From assembly GCA_037893245.1 (NCBI GenBank), contig JBAIAA010001115.1:124001-188000 (forward strand): a stretch of DNA of 64,000 nucleotides. Direction: 5' to 3'. Both the position numbers and the translations under genes were made by a program. Within the stretch, counting starts at the first letter, position 1, and every line of letters starts with the position of its first letter. The notes below the pieces were generated by a model. That model was given only the letters and a program-made list of their open reading frames with translations, ran no database searches and had not been told where the DNA came from. This document shows, piece by piece, positions 49,725 through 61,967 of the stretch. Source of the DNA: Crossaster papposus. Taxonomy: Eukaryota > Echinodermata > Asteroidea > Velatida > Solasteridae.

Positions 49725-52022
49725 TATTACGGCATAGGCCTATGCCGCCAGTGACCTTACGCATGAGTCTCAAAGTTGTGGTCTCTTCCGGTGTGTATTT
49801 TAGTGATATGTTAGCTCAGATGTGGAGCTGGTGAGTGTCTCTTCATTCTCCAACAAAGTTGAGGTTCGCAGCTCAGATATAAGTCGAGAGAATTGTCCTC
49901 ATTCGCAGCCATGTTTACTTTTGTTTATGTATGCACACGTGTATTGCTGCATAGGCCTATGCCGCCAGTGACCTGACACATGAGTCTCAAAGTTTGGGTC
50001 TCTTCCGGTGAGTATTTTGGCGATATGTTAGCTCAGATGTGGAGCTGGTGAGTGTCTCTTCATTCTCCAACAAAGTTGAGGTTCGCAGCTCAGATATAAG
50101 TCGAGAAAATTATCCTCATTCGCAGCCATGTTTACTTCTGTTTATGTATGTACACGTGTATTACGGCATAGGCGTATGCCGCCAGTGACCTTACGCTTGA
50201 GTCTCAAAGTTGTGGTCTCTTTCGGTGTGTATTTTTAGCGATATGTTAGCTCAGATGTGGAGCTGGCGAGTGTCTCTTCATTCTCCAACAAAGTTGAGGT
50301 TCGCAGCTCAGATATAAGTCTCAACGTTTGGGTCCCTTCCGGTGAGAATTTTGGCAATATGTTAGCTCAGATGTGGAGCTGGTGACTGTCTCATCATCCT
50401 CCAACAAAGTTGAGGTTCGCAGCTCAGATATAAGTCGAAAAATTATCCTCATTCGCAGCCATGTTTACTTCTGTTTATGTATGTACACGTGTATTACAGC
50501 ATAGGCCTATGCCGCCAGTGACCTTACGCATGAGTCTCAAAGTTGTGGTCTCTTCCGGTGTGTATTTTAGCGATATGTTAGCTCAGATGTGGAGCTGGTG
50601 AGTGTCTCTTCATTCTCCAACAAAGTTGAGGTTCGCAGCTCAGATATAAGTCGAGAAAATTGTCCTCATTCGCAGCCATGTTTACTTCTGTTTATGTATG
50701 TACACGTGTATTACGGCATAGGCCTATGTCGCCAGTGACCTTACGGTTGAGTCTCAAAGTTGTGGTCTCTTCCGGTGAGTATTTTGGCGATATGTTAGCT
50801 CAGATGTGGAGCTGGTGAGAGTCTCTTCATTCTCCAACAAAGTTGAGGTTCGCAGCTCAGATATAAGTCGAGAAAATTGTCCTCATTCGCAGCCATGTTT
50901 ACTTTTGTTTATGTATGCACATGTGTATTGCTGCATAGGCCTATGCCGCCAGTGACCTGACACATGAGTCGCAAAGTTTGGGTCTCTTCCGGTGAGTATT
51001 TTGGCGATATGTTGGCTCAGATGTGGAGCTGGTGAGTGTCTCTTCATTCTCCAACAAAGTTGAGGTTCGCAGCTCAGATATAAGTCGAGAAAATTGTCCT
51101 CATTCGCAGCCATGTTTTCTTCTATGTATGTACATGTATGTACACGTGTATTGCTGCATAGGCCTATGCCGCCAGTGACCTGACGCATGAGTCTCAACGT
51201 TTGGGTCCCTTCCGGTGAGAATTTTGGCGATATGTTAGCTCAGATGTGGAGCTGGTGAGTGTCTCGTCATCCTCCAACAAAGTTGAGGTTCGCAGCTCAG
51301 ATATAAGTCGAGAAAATTATCCTCATTCGCAGCCATGTTTACTTCTGTTTATGTATGTACACGTGTATTACGGCACAGGCCTATGCCGCCAGTGACCTTA
51401 CGCTGGAGTCTCAAAGTTGTGGTCTCTTCCGGTGAGTATTTTGGCGATATGTTAGCTCAGATGTGGAGCTGGTGAGTGTCTCTTCATTCTCTAACAAAGT
51501 TGAGGTTCGCAGCTCAGATATAAGTCGAGAAAATTGTCCTCATTCGCAGCCATGTTTACTTTTGTTTATGTATGCACACGTGTATTGCTGCATAGGCCTA
51601 TGCCGCCAGTGACCTGACACATGAGTCTCAACGTTTGGGTCTCTTCCGGTGAGTATTTTGGCGATATGTTAGCTCAGATGTGGAGCTGGTGAGTGTCTCT
51701 TCATTCTCCAACAAAGTTGAGGTTCGCAGCTCAGATATAAGTCGAGAAAATTGTCCTCATTCGCAGCCATGTTTTCTTCTATGTATGTACATGTATGTAC
51801 ACGTGTATTGCTGCATAGGCCTGTGCCGCGAGTGACCTGACGCATGAGTCTCAACGTTTGGGTCCCTTCCGGTGAGAATTTTGGCGATATGTTAGCTCAG
51901 ATGTGGAGCTGGTGAGTGTCTCATCATCTTCCAACAAAGTTGAGGTTCGCAGCTCAGATATAAGTCGAGAAAATTATCCTCATTCGCAGCCATGTTTACT
52001 TCTGTTTATGTATGTACACGTG
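49725..52022 (+). repeat. 2298-bp HOR with fused monomer, copy 1
   Basis: This unit recurs exactly 2298 bp later. The length is fully accounted for by eight 217-bp monomers, two 223-bp monomers and one 116-bp remnant, with one inserted T (GTATTTTTAGCG, near 50231) and one lost base (GTCGAAAAATT, near 50.44 kb). Other private markers are GCTGGCGAGTG, GGCAATATG, TTACAGCATAGG, TTACGGTTGAG, TGGTGAGAGTC, ATGTTGGCTCAG, GGCACAGGCC and CTGTGCCGCGAG. In the parts I compared with copy 2 I found no difference. Confidence 0.92.
50159..50491 (+). repeat. Fused monomer (333 bp) with 101-bp deletion, copy 1
   Basis: Two monomers are fused by loss of 101 bp: GATATAAGTC runs directly into TCAACGTTTGGG. The shared tetramer AGTC (50317-50320) is present at both parental breakpoints (ATAAGTCGAG and GAGTCTCAA), so the deletion fits a microhomology-mediated or slippage event. 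The fusion removes the tail, the boundary palindromes and the head of one monomer. It is present in all three 2298-bp units. Confidence 0.93.
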
Positions 52023-54320
52023 TATTACGGCATAGGCCTATGCCGCCAGTGACCTTACGCATGAGTCTCAAAGTTGTGGTCTCTTCCGGTGTGTATTTTA
52101 GTGATATGTTAGCTCAGATGTGGAGCTGGTGAGTGTCTCTTCATTCTCCAACAAAGTTGAGGTTCGCAGCTCAGATATAAGTCGAGAGAATTGTCCTCAT
52201 TCGCAGCCATGTTTACTTTTGTTTATGTATGCACACGTGTATTGCTGCATAGGCCTATGCCGCCAGTGACCTGACACATGAGTCTCAAAGTTTGGGTCTC
52301 TTCCGGTGAGTATTTTGGCGATATGTTAGCTCAGATGTGGAGCTGGTGAGTGTCTCTTCATTCTCCAACAAAGTTGAGGTTCGCAGCTCAGATATAAGTC
52401 GAGAAAATTATCCTCATTCGCAGCCATGTTTACTTCTGTTTATGTATGTACACGTGTATTACGGCATAGGCGTATGCCGCCAGTGACCTTACGCTTGAGT
52501 CTCAAAGTTGTGGTCTCTTTCGGTGTGTATTTTTAGCGATATGTTAGCTCAGATGTGGAGCTGGCGAGTGTCTCTTCATTCTCCAACAAAGTTGAGGTTC
52601 GCAGCTCAGATATAAGTCTCAACGTTTGGGTCCCTTCCGGTGAGAATTTTGGCAATATGTTAGCTCAGATGTGGAGCTGGTGACTGTCTCATCATCCTCC
52701 AACAAAGTTGAGGTTCGCAGCTCAGATATAAGTCGAAAAATTATCCTCATTCGCAGCCATGTTTACTTCTGTTTATGTATGTACACGTGTATTACAGCAT
52801 AGGCCTATGCCGCCAGTGACCTTACGCATGAGTCTCAAAGTTGTGGTCTCTTCCGGTGTGTATTTTAGCGATATGTTAGCTCAGATGTGGAGCTGGTGAG
52901 TGTCTCTTCATTCTCCAACAAAGTTGAGGTTCGCAGCTCAGATATAAGTCGAGAAAATTGTCCTCATTCGCAGCCATGTTTACTTCTGTTTATGTATGTA
53001 CACGTGTATTACGGCATAGGCCTATGTCGCCAGTGACCTTACGGTTGAGTCTCAAAGTTGTGGTCTCTTCCGGTGAGTATTTTGGCGATATGTTAGCTCA
53101 GATGTGGAGCTGGTGAGAGTCTCTTCATTCTCCAACAAAGTTGAGGTTCGCAGCTCAGATATAAGTCGAGAAAATTGTCCTCATTCGCAGCCATGTTTAC
53201 TTTTGTTTATGTATGCACATGTGTATTGCTGCATAGGCCTATGCCGCCAGTGACCTGACACATGAGTCGCAAAGTTTGGGTCTCTTCCGGTGAGTATTTT
53301 GGCGATATGTTGGCTCAGATGTGGAGCTGGTGAGTGTCTCTTCATTCTCCAACAAAGTTGAGGTTCGCAGCTCAGATATAAGTCGAGAAAATTGTCCTCA
53401 TTCGCAGCCATGTTTTCTTCTATGTATGTACATGTATGTACACGTGTATTGCTGCATAGGCCTATGCCGCCAGTGACCTGACGCATGAGTCTCAACGTTT
53501 GGGTCCCTTCCGGTGAGAATTTTGGCGATATGTTAGCTCAGATGTGGAGCTGGTGAGTGTCTCGTCATCCTCCAACAAAGTTGAGGTTCGCAGCTCAGAT
53601 ATAAGTCGAGAAAATTATCCTCATTCGCAGCCATGTTTACTTCTGTTTATGTATGTACACGTGTATTACGGCACAGGCCTATGCCGCCAGTGACCTTACG
53701 CTGGAGTCTCAAAGTTGTGGTCTCTTCCGGTGAGTATTTTGGCGATATGTTAGCTCAGATGTGGAGCTGGTGAGTGTCTCTTCATTCTCTAACAAAGTTG
53801 AGGTTCGCAGCTCAGATATAAGTCGAGAAAATTGTCCTCATTCGCAGCCATGTTTACTTTTGTTTATGTATGCACACGTGTATTGCTGCATAGGCCTATG
53901 CCGCCAGTGACCTGACACATGAGTCTCAACGTTTGGGTCTCTTCCGGTGAGTATTTTGGCGATATGTTAGCTCAGATGTGGAGCTGGTGAGTGTCTCTTC
54001 ATTCTCCAACAAAGTTGAGGTTCGCAGCTCAGATATAAGTCGAGAAAATTGTCCTCATTCGCAGCCATGTTTTCTTCTATGTATGTACATGTATGTACAC
54101 GTGTATTGCTGCATAGGCCTGTGCCGCGAGTGACCTGACGCATGAGTCTCAACGTTTGGGTCCCTTCCGGTGAGAATTTTGGCGATATGTTAGCTCAGAT
54201 GTGGAGCTGGTGAGTGTCTCATCATCTTCCAACAAAGTTGAGGTTCGCAGCTCAGATATAAGTCGAGAAAATTATCCTCATTCGCAGCCATGTTTACTTC
54301 TGTTTATGTATGTACACGTG
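52023..54320 (+). repeat. 2298-bp HOR with fused monomer, copy 2
   Basis: Every private marker of copy 1 appears at +2298 bp, for example GTATTTTTAGCG at 52529 against 50231, and the fused monomer. Near-perfect identity over 2.3 kb, against visible divergence between adjacent monomers inside the unit, shows a very recent amplification. Confidence 0.92.
52457..52789 (+). repeat. Fused monomer (333 bp), copy 2
   Basis: This is the same fusion as at 50159-50491, with AGTC at 52615-52618. An identical breakpoint and flanking variants show it was copied with the 2298-bp unit and is not an independent deletion. Confidence 0.93.
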
Positions 54321-56040
54321 TATTACGGCATAGGCCTATGCCGCCAGTGACCTTACGCATGAGTCTCAAAGTTGTGGTCTCTTCCGGTGTGTATTTTAGT
54401 GATATGTTAGCTCAGATGTGGAGCTGGTGAGTGTCTCTTCATTCTCCAACAAAGTTGAGGTTCGCAGCTCAGATATAAGTCGAGAGAATTGTCCTCATTC
54501 GCAGCCATGTTTACTTTTGTTTATGTATGCACACGTGTATTGCTGCATAGGCCTATGCCGCCAGTGACCTGACACATGAGTCTCAAAGTTTGGGTCTCTT
54601 CCGGTGAGTATTTTGGCGATATGTTAGCTCAGATGTGGAGCTGGTGAGTGTCTCTTCATTCTCCAACAAAGTTGAGGTTCGCAGCTCAGATATAAGTCGA
54701 GAAAATTATCCTCATTCGCAGCCATGTTTACTTCTGTTTATGTATGTACACGTGTATTACGGCATAGGCGTATGCCGCCAGTGACCTTACGCTTGAGTCT
54801 CAAAGTTGTGGTCTCTTTCGGTGTGTATTTTTAGCGATATGTTAGCTCAGATGTGGAGCTGGCGAGTGTCTCTTCATTCTCCAACAAAGTTGAGGTTCGC
54901 AGCTCAGATATAAGTCTCAACGTTTGGGTCCCTTCCGGTGAGAATTTTGGCAATATGTTAGCTCAGATGTGGAGCTGGTGACTGTCTCATCATCCTCCAA
55001 CAAAGTTGAGGTTCGCAGCTCAGATATAAGTCGAAAAATTATCCTCATTCGCAGCCATGTTTACTTCTGTTTATGTATGTACACGTGTATTACAGCATAG
55101 GCCTATGCCGCCAGTGACCTTACGCATGAGTCTCAAAGTTGTGGTCTCTTCCGGTGTGTATTTTAGCGATATGTTAGCTCAGATGTGGAGCTGGTGAGTG
55201 TCTCTTCATTCTCCAACAAAGTTGAGGTTCGCAGCTCAGATATAAGTCGAGAAAATTGTCCTCATTCGCAGCCATGTTTACTTCTGTTTATGTATGTACA
55301 CGTGTATTACGGCATAGGCCTATGTCGCCAGTGACCTTACGGTTGAGTCTCAAAGTTGTGGTCTCTTCCGGTGAGTATTTTGGCGATATGTTAGCTCAGA
55401 TGTGGAGCTGGTGAGAGTCTCTTCATTCTCCAACAAAGTTGAGGTTCGCAGCTCAGATATAAGTCGAGAAAATTGTCCTCATTCGCAGCCATGTTTACTT
55501 TTGTTTATGTATGCACATGTGTATTGCTGCATAGGCCTATGCCGCCAGTGACCTGACACACGAGTCTCAACGTTTGGGTCTCTTCTGGTGAGTATTTTGG
55601 CGATATGTTAGCTCAGATGTGGAGCTGGTGAGTGTCTCTTCATTCTCCAACAAAGTTGAGGTTCGCAGCTCAGATATAAGTCGAGAAAATTGTCCTCATT
55701 CGCAGCCATGTTTTCTTCTTTGTATGTACATGTATGTACACGTGTATTGCTGCATAGGCCTGTGCCGCGAGTGACCTGACGCATGAGTCTCAACGTTTGG
55801 GTCCCTTCCGGTGAGAATTTTGGCGATATGTTAGCTCAGATGTGGAGCTGGTGAGTGTCTCATCATCTTCCAACAAAGTTGAGGTTCGCAGCTCAGATAT
55901 AAGTCGAGAAAATTATCCTCATTCGCAGCCATGTTTACTTCTGTTTATGTATGTACACGTGTATTACGGCATAGGCCTATGCCGCCAGTGACCTTACGCA
56001 TGAGTCTCAAAGTTGTGGTCTCTTCCGGTGTGTATTTTAG
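54321..56040 (+). repeat. 2298-bp HOR, copy 3, shortened by 657 bp
   Basis: This follows copy 2 with the same markers (GTATTTTTAGCG at 54827). Near 55.56 kb it jumps to the sequence found three monomers further on in the other copies. The CTGTGCCGCGAG 223-bp monomer then lies 657 bp (223+217+217) closer than expected. The junction monomer reads GACACACGAGTCTCAACG. Sequence to the right diverges from about 56.04 kb. Confidence 0.86.
54755..55087 (+). repeat. Fused monomer (333 bp), copy 3
   Basis: This is the third copy of the fusion, with AGTC at 54913-54916. It lies in the shortened HOR copy but upstream of the 657-bp loss, so it is intact relative to the other two. Confidence 0.93.
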
Positions 56041-57989
56041 CGATATGTTAGCTCAGATGTGGAGCTGGTGAGTGTCTCTTCATTCTCCAACAAAGTTGAG
56101 GTTTGCAGCTCAGATATAAGTCGAGAAAATTTTCCTCATTCGCAGCCATGTTTACTTTTGTTTATGTATGTACACGTGTATTACGGCATAGGCCTATGTC
56201 GCCAGTGACCTTACGGTTGAGTCTCAAAGTTGTGGTCTCTTCCGGTGAGTATTTTGGCGATATGTTAGCTCAGATGTGGAGCTGGTGAGAGTCTCTTCAT
56301 TCTCCAACAAAGTTGAGGTTCGCAGCTCAGATATAAGTCGAGAAAATTGTCCTCATTTGCAGCCATGTTTACTTTTGTTTATGTATGTACACGTGTATTG
56401 CTGCATAGGCCTATGCCGCCAGTGACCTGACGCGTGAGTCTCAAAGTTTGGGTTTCGTCCGGTAAGATTTTTTTTGATATTTTAGCTCAGATGTGGAGCA
56501 GGTGAGTGTCTCATCATCCTCCAACAAAGTTGAGGTTCGCAACTCAGATATAAGTCGAGAAAATTATCCTCATTCGCAGCCATGTTTACTTCTGTTTATG
56601 TATGTACACGTGTATTACGGCATAGGCCTATGCCGCCAGTGACCTTACGCTTGAGTCTCAAAGTTGTGGTCTCTTCCGGTGAGTATTTTGGCAATATGTT
56701 AGCTCAGATGTGGAGCTGGTGAGTGTCTCTTCATTCTCCAACAAATTTGAGGTTCGCAGCTCAGATATAAGTCGATAAAATTGTCCTCATTCGCAGCCAT
56801 GTTTTCTTCTATGTATGTACATGTATGTACACGTGTATTGCTGCATAGGCCTATGCCGCCAGTGACCTGACGCATCAGTCTCAACGTTTGGGTCTCTTTC
56901 GGTGAGTATTTTGGCGATATGTTAGCTCAGATGTGGAGCTGGTGAGTGTCTCTTCATTCTCCAACAAATTTGAGGTTCGCAGCTCAGATATAAGTCGGGA
57001 AAATTATCCTCATTCGCAGCCATGTTTTCTTCTATGTATGTACATACACGTGTATTGCTGCATAGGCCTATGCCGCCAGTGACCTGACGCATGAGTCTCA
57101 ACGTTTGGGTCCCTTCCGGTGAGAATTTTGCTGATATTTTAGCTCAGATGTGGAGCTGGTGAGGGTCTCATCATCCTCCAACAAAGTTGAGGTTCGCATC
57201 TCACATATAAGTCGAGAAAATTGACCTCATTCGCAGCCATGTTTTCTTCTATGTATGTACATGTATGTACACGTGTATTGCTGCATAGGCCTATGCCGCC
57301 AGTGACCTGACGCATGAGTCTCAACGTTTGGGTCCCTTCCGGTGAGAATTTTGGCGATATGTTAGCTCAGATGTGGAGCTGGTGAGTGTCTCATCATCCT
57401 CCAACAAAGTTGAGGTTCGCAGCTCAGATATAAGTCGAGAAAATTATCCTCATTCGCAGCCATGTTTACTTCTGTTTATGTATGTACAGGTGTATTACGG
57501 CATAGGCCTATGCCGCCAGTGACCTTACGCATGAGTCTCAAAGTTGTGGTCTCTTCCGGTATGTATTTTAGCGATATGTTAGCTCAGATGTGGAGCTGGT
57601 GAGTGTCTCTTCATTCTCCAACAAAGTTGAGGTTCGCAGCTCAGATATAAGTCGAGAAAATTGTCCTCATTCGCAGCCATGTTTACTTTTGTTTACGTAT
57701 GCACACGTGTATTGCTGCATAGGCCTATGCCGCCAGTGACCTGACACATGAGTCTCAAAGTTTGGGTCTCTTCCGGTGAGTATTTTGGCGATATGTTAGC
57801 TCAGATGTGGAGCTGGTGAGTGTCTCTTCATTCTCCAACAAAGTTGAGGTTCGCAGCTCAGATATAAGTCGAGAAAATTATCCTCATTCGCAGCCATGTT
57901 TACTTCTGTTTATGTATGTACACGTGTATTACGGCATAGGCCTATGCCGCCAGTGACCTGACGTATGAGTCTCAACGTTTGGGTCCCTT
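56041..57989 (+). repeat. Satellite stretch with a contracted long-class monomer
   Basis: These are mixed monomers. Near 57.02-57.05 kb one has the long-class signature GTTTTCTTCTATG but reads ATGTATGTACATACACG, so 6 bp of the doubled ATGTATGTAC tract are gone and the monomer is back to 217 bp. AACAAATTTGAGG (56.74 and 56.96 kb) is a local variant in two nearby monomers. The segment near 56.40-56.72 kb (TTTCGTCCGG, GGAGCAGGTGAG) resembles the start of the following 5-mers. Part of the stretch (57.2-57.8 kb) recurs at the end of the window. Confidence 0.78.
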
Positions 57990-59080
57990 CCGGTGAGAAT
58001 TGTTGCGATATGTTAGCTCAGATGTGGAGCTGGTGAGTGTCTCATCATCCTCTAACAAAGTTGAGGTTCGCAACTCAGATATAAGTCGAGAAAATTATCC
58101 TCATTCGCAGCCATGTTTACTTCTGTTTATGTATGTACACGTGTATTGCTGCATAGGCCTATGCCGCCAGTGACCTGACGCGTGAGTCTCAAAGTTTGGG
58201 TTTCGTCCGGTAAGATTTTTTTTGATATTTTAGCTCAGATGTGGAGCAGGTGAGTGTCTCATCATCCTCCAACAAAGTTGAGGTTCGCAACTCAGATATA
58301 AGTCGAGAAAATTATCCTCATTCGCAGCCATGTTTACTTCTGTTTATGTATGTACACGTGTATTACGGCATAGGCCTATGCCGCCAGTGACCTTACGCTT
58401 GAGTCTCAAAGTTGTGGTCTCTTCCGGTGAGTATTTTGGCAATATGTTAGCTCAGATGTGGAGCTGGTGAGTGTCTCTTCATTATCCAACAAAGTTGAGG
58501 TTCGCAGCTCAGATATAAGTCGAGAAAATTGTCCTCATTCGCAGCCATGTTTACTTTTGTTTATGTATGTACACGTGTATTGCTGCATAGGCCTATGCCG
58601 CCAGTGACCTGACGCGTGAGTCTCAAAGTTTGGGTTTCTTCCGGTAAGATTTTGTTTGATATTTTAGCTCAGATGTGGAGCCGGTGAGTGTCTCATCATC
58701 CTCCAACAAAGTTGAGGTTCGCATCTCACATATAAGTCGATAAAATTGACCTCATTCGCAGCCATGTTTTCTTCTATGTATGTACATGTATGTACACGTG
58801 TATTGCTGCATAGGCCTATGCCGCCAGTGACCTGACGCATGAGTCTCAACGTGTGGGTCCCTTCCGGTGAGAATATTGGCGATATGTTAGCTCAGATGTG
58901 GAGCTGGTGAGTGTCTCATCATCCTCCAACAAAGTTGAGGTTCGCAGCTCAGATATAAGTCGAGAAAATTATCCTCATTCGCAGCCATGTTTACTTCTGT
59001 TTATGTATGTACACGTGTATTACGGCATAGGCCTATGCCGCCAGTGACCTTACGCATGAGTCTCAAAGTTGTGGTCTCTT
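57990..59080 (+). repeat. 5-mer tandem HOR (1091 bp), copy 1
   Basis: Four 217-bp monomers and one 223-bp monomer. GAATTGTTGCGATATG, CCTCTAACAAAG, TTTCGTCCGG, GTAAGATTTTTTTTGATA, TTCATTATCCAAC, GGAGCCGGTGAG and CAACGTGTGGGTCCC all recur 1091 bp further on. The period matches the 5-mers at 16.5-18.7 kb and 29.9-32.1 kb, but the monomer composition differs, so the same unit size arose more than once. Confidence 0.9.
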
Positions 59081-60171
59081 CCGGTGAGAATTGTTGCGAT
59101 ATGTTAGCTCAGATGTGGAGCTGGTGAGTGTCTCATCATCCTCTAACAAAGTTGAGGTTCGCAACTCAGATATAAGTCGAGAAAATTATCCTCATTCGCA
59201 GCCATGTTTACTTCTGTTTATGTATGTACACGTGTATTGCTGCATAGGCCTATGCCGCCAGTGACCTGACGCGTGAGTCTCAAAGTTTGGGTTTCGTCCG
59301 GTAAGATTTTTTTTGATATTTTAGCTCAGATGTGGAGCAGGTGAGTGTCTCATCATCCTCCAACAAAGTTGAGGTTCGCAACTCAGATATAAGTCGAGAA
59401 AATTATCCTCATTCGCAGCCATGTTTACTTCTGTTTATGTATGTACACGTGTATTACGGCATAGGCCTATGCCGCCAGTGACCTTACGCTTGAGTCTCAA
59501 AGTTGTGGTCTCTTCCGGTGAGTATTTTGGCAATATGTTAGCTCAGATGTGGAGCTGGTGAGTGTCTCTTCATTATCCAACAAAGTTGAGGTTCGCAGCT
59601 CAGATATAAGTCGAGAAAATTGTCCTCATTCGCAGCCATGTTTACTTTTGTTTATGTATGTACACGTGTATTGCTGCATAGGCCTATGCCGCCAGTGACC
59701 TGACGCGTGAGTCTCAAAGTTTGGGTTTCTTCCGGTAAGATTTTGTTTGATATTTTAGCTCAGATGTGGAGCCGGTGAGTGTCTCATCATCCTCCAACAA
59801 AGTTGAGGTTCGCATCTCACATATAAGTCGATAAAATTGACCTCATTCGCAGCCATGTTTTCTTCTATGTATGTACATGTATGTACACGTGTATTGCTGC
59901 ATAGGCCTATGCCGCCAGTGACCTGACGCATGAGTCTCAACGTGTGGGTCCCTTCCGGTGAGAATATTGGCGATATGTTAGCTCAGATGTGGAGCTGGTG
60001 AGTGTCTCATCATCCTCCAACAAAGTTGAGGTTCGCAGCTCAGATATAAGTCGAGAAAATTATCCTCATTCGCAGCCATGTTTACTTCTGTTTATGTATG
60101 TACACGTGTATTACGGCATAGGCCTATGCCGCCAGTGACCTTACGCATGAGTCTCAAAGTTGTGGTCTCTT
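59081..60171 (+). repeat. 5-mer tandem HOR (1091 bp), copy 2
   Basis: This is a near-identical second copy. The left junction joins an A-class GTTGTGGTCTCTTCCGG segment to GTGAGAATTGTTGCG, while the corresponding point in copy 1 is preceded by a B-class GTTTGGGTCCC. The exchange therefore lies around the shared CTTCCGGTGA. Confidence 0.9.
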
Positions 60172-60660
60172 CCGGTGTGTATTTTAGCGATATGTTAGCT
60201 CAGATGTGGAGCTGGTGAGTGTCTCTTCATTCTCCAACAAAGTTGAGGTTCGCAGCTCAGATATAAGTCGAGAAAATTGTCCTCATTCGCAGCCATGTTT
60301 TCTTCTATGTATGTACATGTATGTACACGTGTATTGCTGCATAGGCCTATGCCGCCAGTGACCTGACGCATGAGTCTCAACGTTTGGGTCCCTTCCGGTG
60401 AGAATTTTGCTGATATTTTAGCTCAGATGTGGAGCTGGTGAGGGTCTCATCATCCTCCAACAAAGTTGAGGTTCGCATCTCACATATAAGTCGAGAAAAT
60501 TATCCTCCTTCACAGCAATGTTTACTTCTGTTTATGTATGCACACGTGTATTGCTGCATAGGCCTATGCCGCCAGTGACCTGACGCATGAGTCTCAACGT
60601 TTGGGTCCCTTTCGGTGAGAATTTTGGCGATATGTTAGCTCAGATGTGGAGCTGGTGAGT
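60172..60660 (+). repeat. Satellite linker between two HOR pairs
   Basis: About two monomers, one of the 223-bp class and one with GCTGATATTTTAGC, GAGGGTCTC and CTCCTTCACAGCAATG. These variants are typical of 22-41 kb rather than of the neighbouring HORs. Nothing other than satellite is visible. Confidence 0.75.
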
Positions 60661-61967
60661 GTTTCGTCATCCTCCAACAAAGTTGAGGTTTGCAGCTCAG
60701 ATATAAGTCGAGAAAATTATCCTCATTCGCAGCCATGTTTACTTCTGTTTATGTATGTACACGTGTATTACGGCACAGGCCTATGCCGCCAGTGACCTTA
60801 CGCTGGAGTCTCAAAGTTGTGGTCTCTTCCGGTGAGTATTTTGGCGATATGTTAGCTCAGATGTGGAGCTGGTGAGTGTCTCTTCATTCTCTAACAAAGT
60901 TGAGGTTCGCAGCTCAGATATAAGTCGAGAAAATTGTCCTCATTCGCAGCCATGTTTACTTTTGTTTATGTATGCACACGTGTATTGCTGCATAGGCCTA
61001 TGCCGCCAGTGACCTGACACATGAGTCTCAACGTTTGGGTCTCTTCCGGTGAGTATTTTGGCGATATGTTAGCTCAGATGTGGAGCTGGTGAGTGTATCT
61101 TCATTCTCCAACAAAGTTGAGGTTCGCAGCTCAGATATAAGTCGAGAAAATTGTCCTCATTCGCAGCCATGTTTTCTTCTATGTATGTACATGTATGTAC
61201 ACGTGTATTGCTGCATAGGCCTGTGCCGCGAGTGACCTGACGCATGAGTCTCAACGTTTGGGTCCCTTCCGGTAAGAATTTTGGCGATATGTTAGCTCAG
61301 ATGTGGAGCTGGTGAGTGTCTCATCATCCTCCAACAAAGTTGAGGTTCGCAGCTCAGATATAAGTCGAGAAATTTATCCTCATTCGCAGCCATGTTTACT
61401 TCTGTTTATGTATGTACACGTGTATTACGGCATAGGCCTATGCCGCCAGTGACCTTACGCATGAGTCTCAAAGTTGTGGTCTCTTCCGGTGTGTATTTTA
61501 GCGATATGTTAGCTCAGATGTGGAGCTGGTGAGTGTCTCTTCATTCTCCAACAAAGTTGAGGTTCGCAGCTCAGATATAAGTCGAGAAAATTGTCCTCAT
61601 TCGCAGCCATGTTTACTTTTGTTTATGTATGTACACGTGTATTACGGCATAGCCTATGTCGCCAGTGACCTTACGGTTGAGTCTCAAAGTTGTGGTCTCT
61701 TCCGGTGAGTATTTTGGCGATATGTTAGCTCAGATGTGGAGCTGGTGAGAGTCTCTTCATTCTCCAACAAAGTTGAGGTTCGCAGCTCAGATATAAGTCG
61801 AGAAAATTGTCCTCATTTGCAGCCATGTTTACTTTTGTTTATGTATGTACACGTGTATTGCTGCATAGGCCTATGCCGCCAGTGACCTGACGCGTGAGTC
61901 TCAAAGTTTGGGTTTCTTCCGGTAAGAATATTGGTGATATTTTAGCTCAGATGTAGAGCTGGTGAGT
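60661..61967 (+). repeat. 6-mer tandem HOR (1307 bp), copy 1
   Basis: Five 217-bp monomers and one 223-bp monomer, less one base in CATAGCCTATGTCG. Markers include GTTTCGTCATCC (60661 and 61968), GGCACAGGCC, CTGTGCCGCGAG, GAGAAATTTATCC and AGATGTAGAGC, all repeated at +1307 bp. GGCACAGGCC, CTGTGCCGCGAG and TTACGGTTGAG are shared with the 2298-bp HOR, which suggests common ancestry of part of the unit. Confidence 0.9.
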
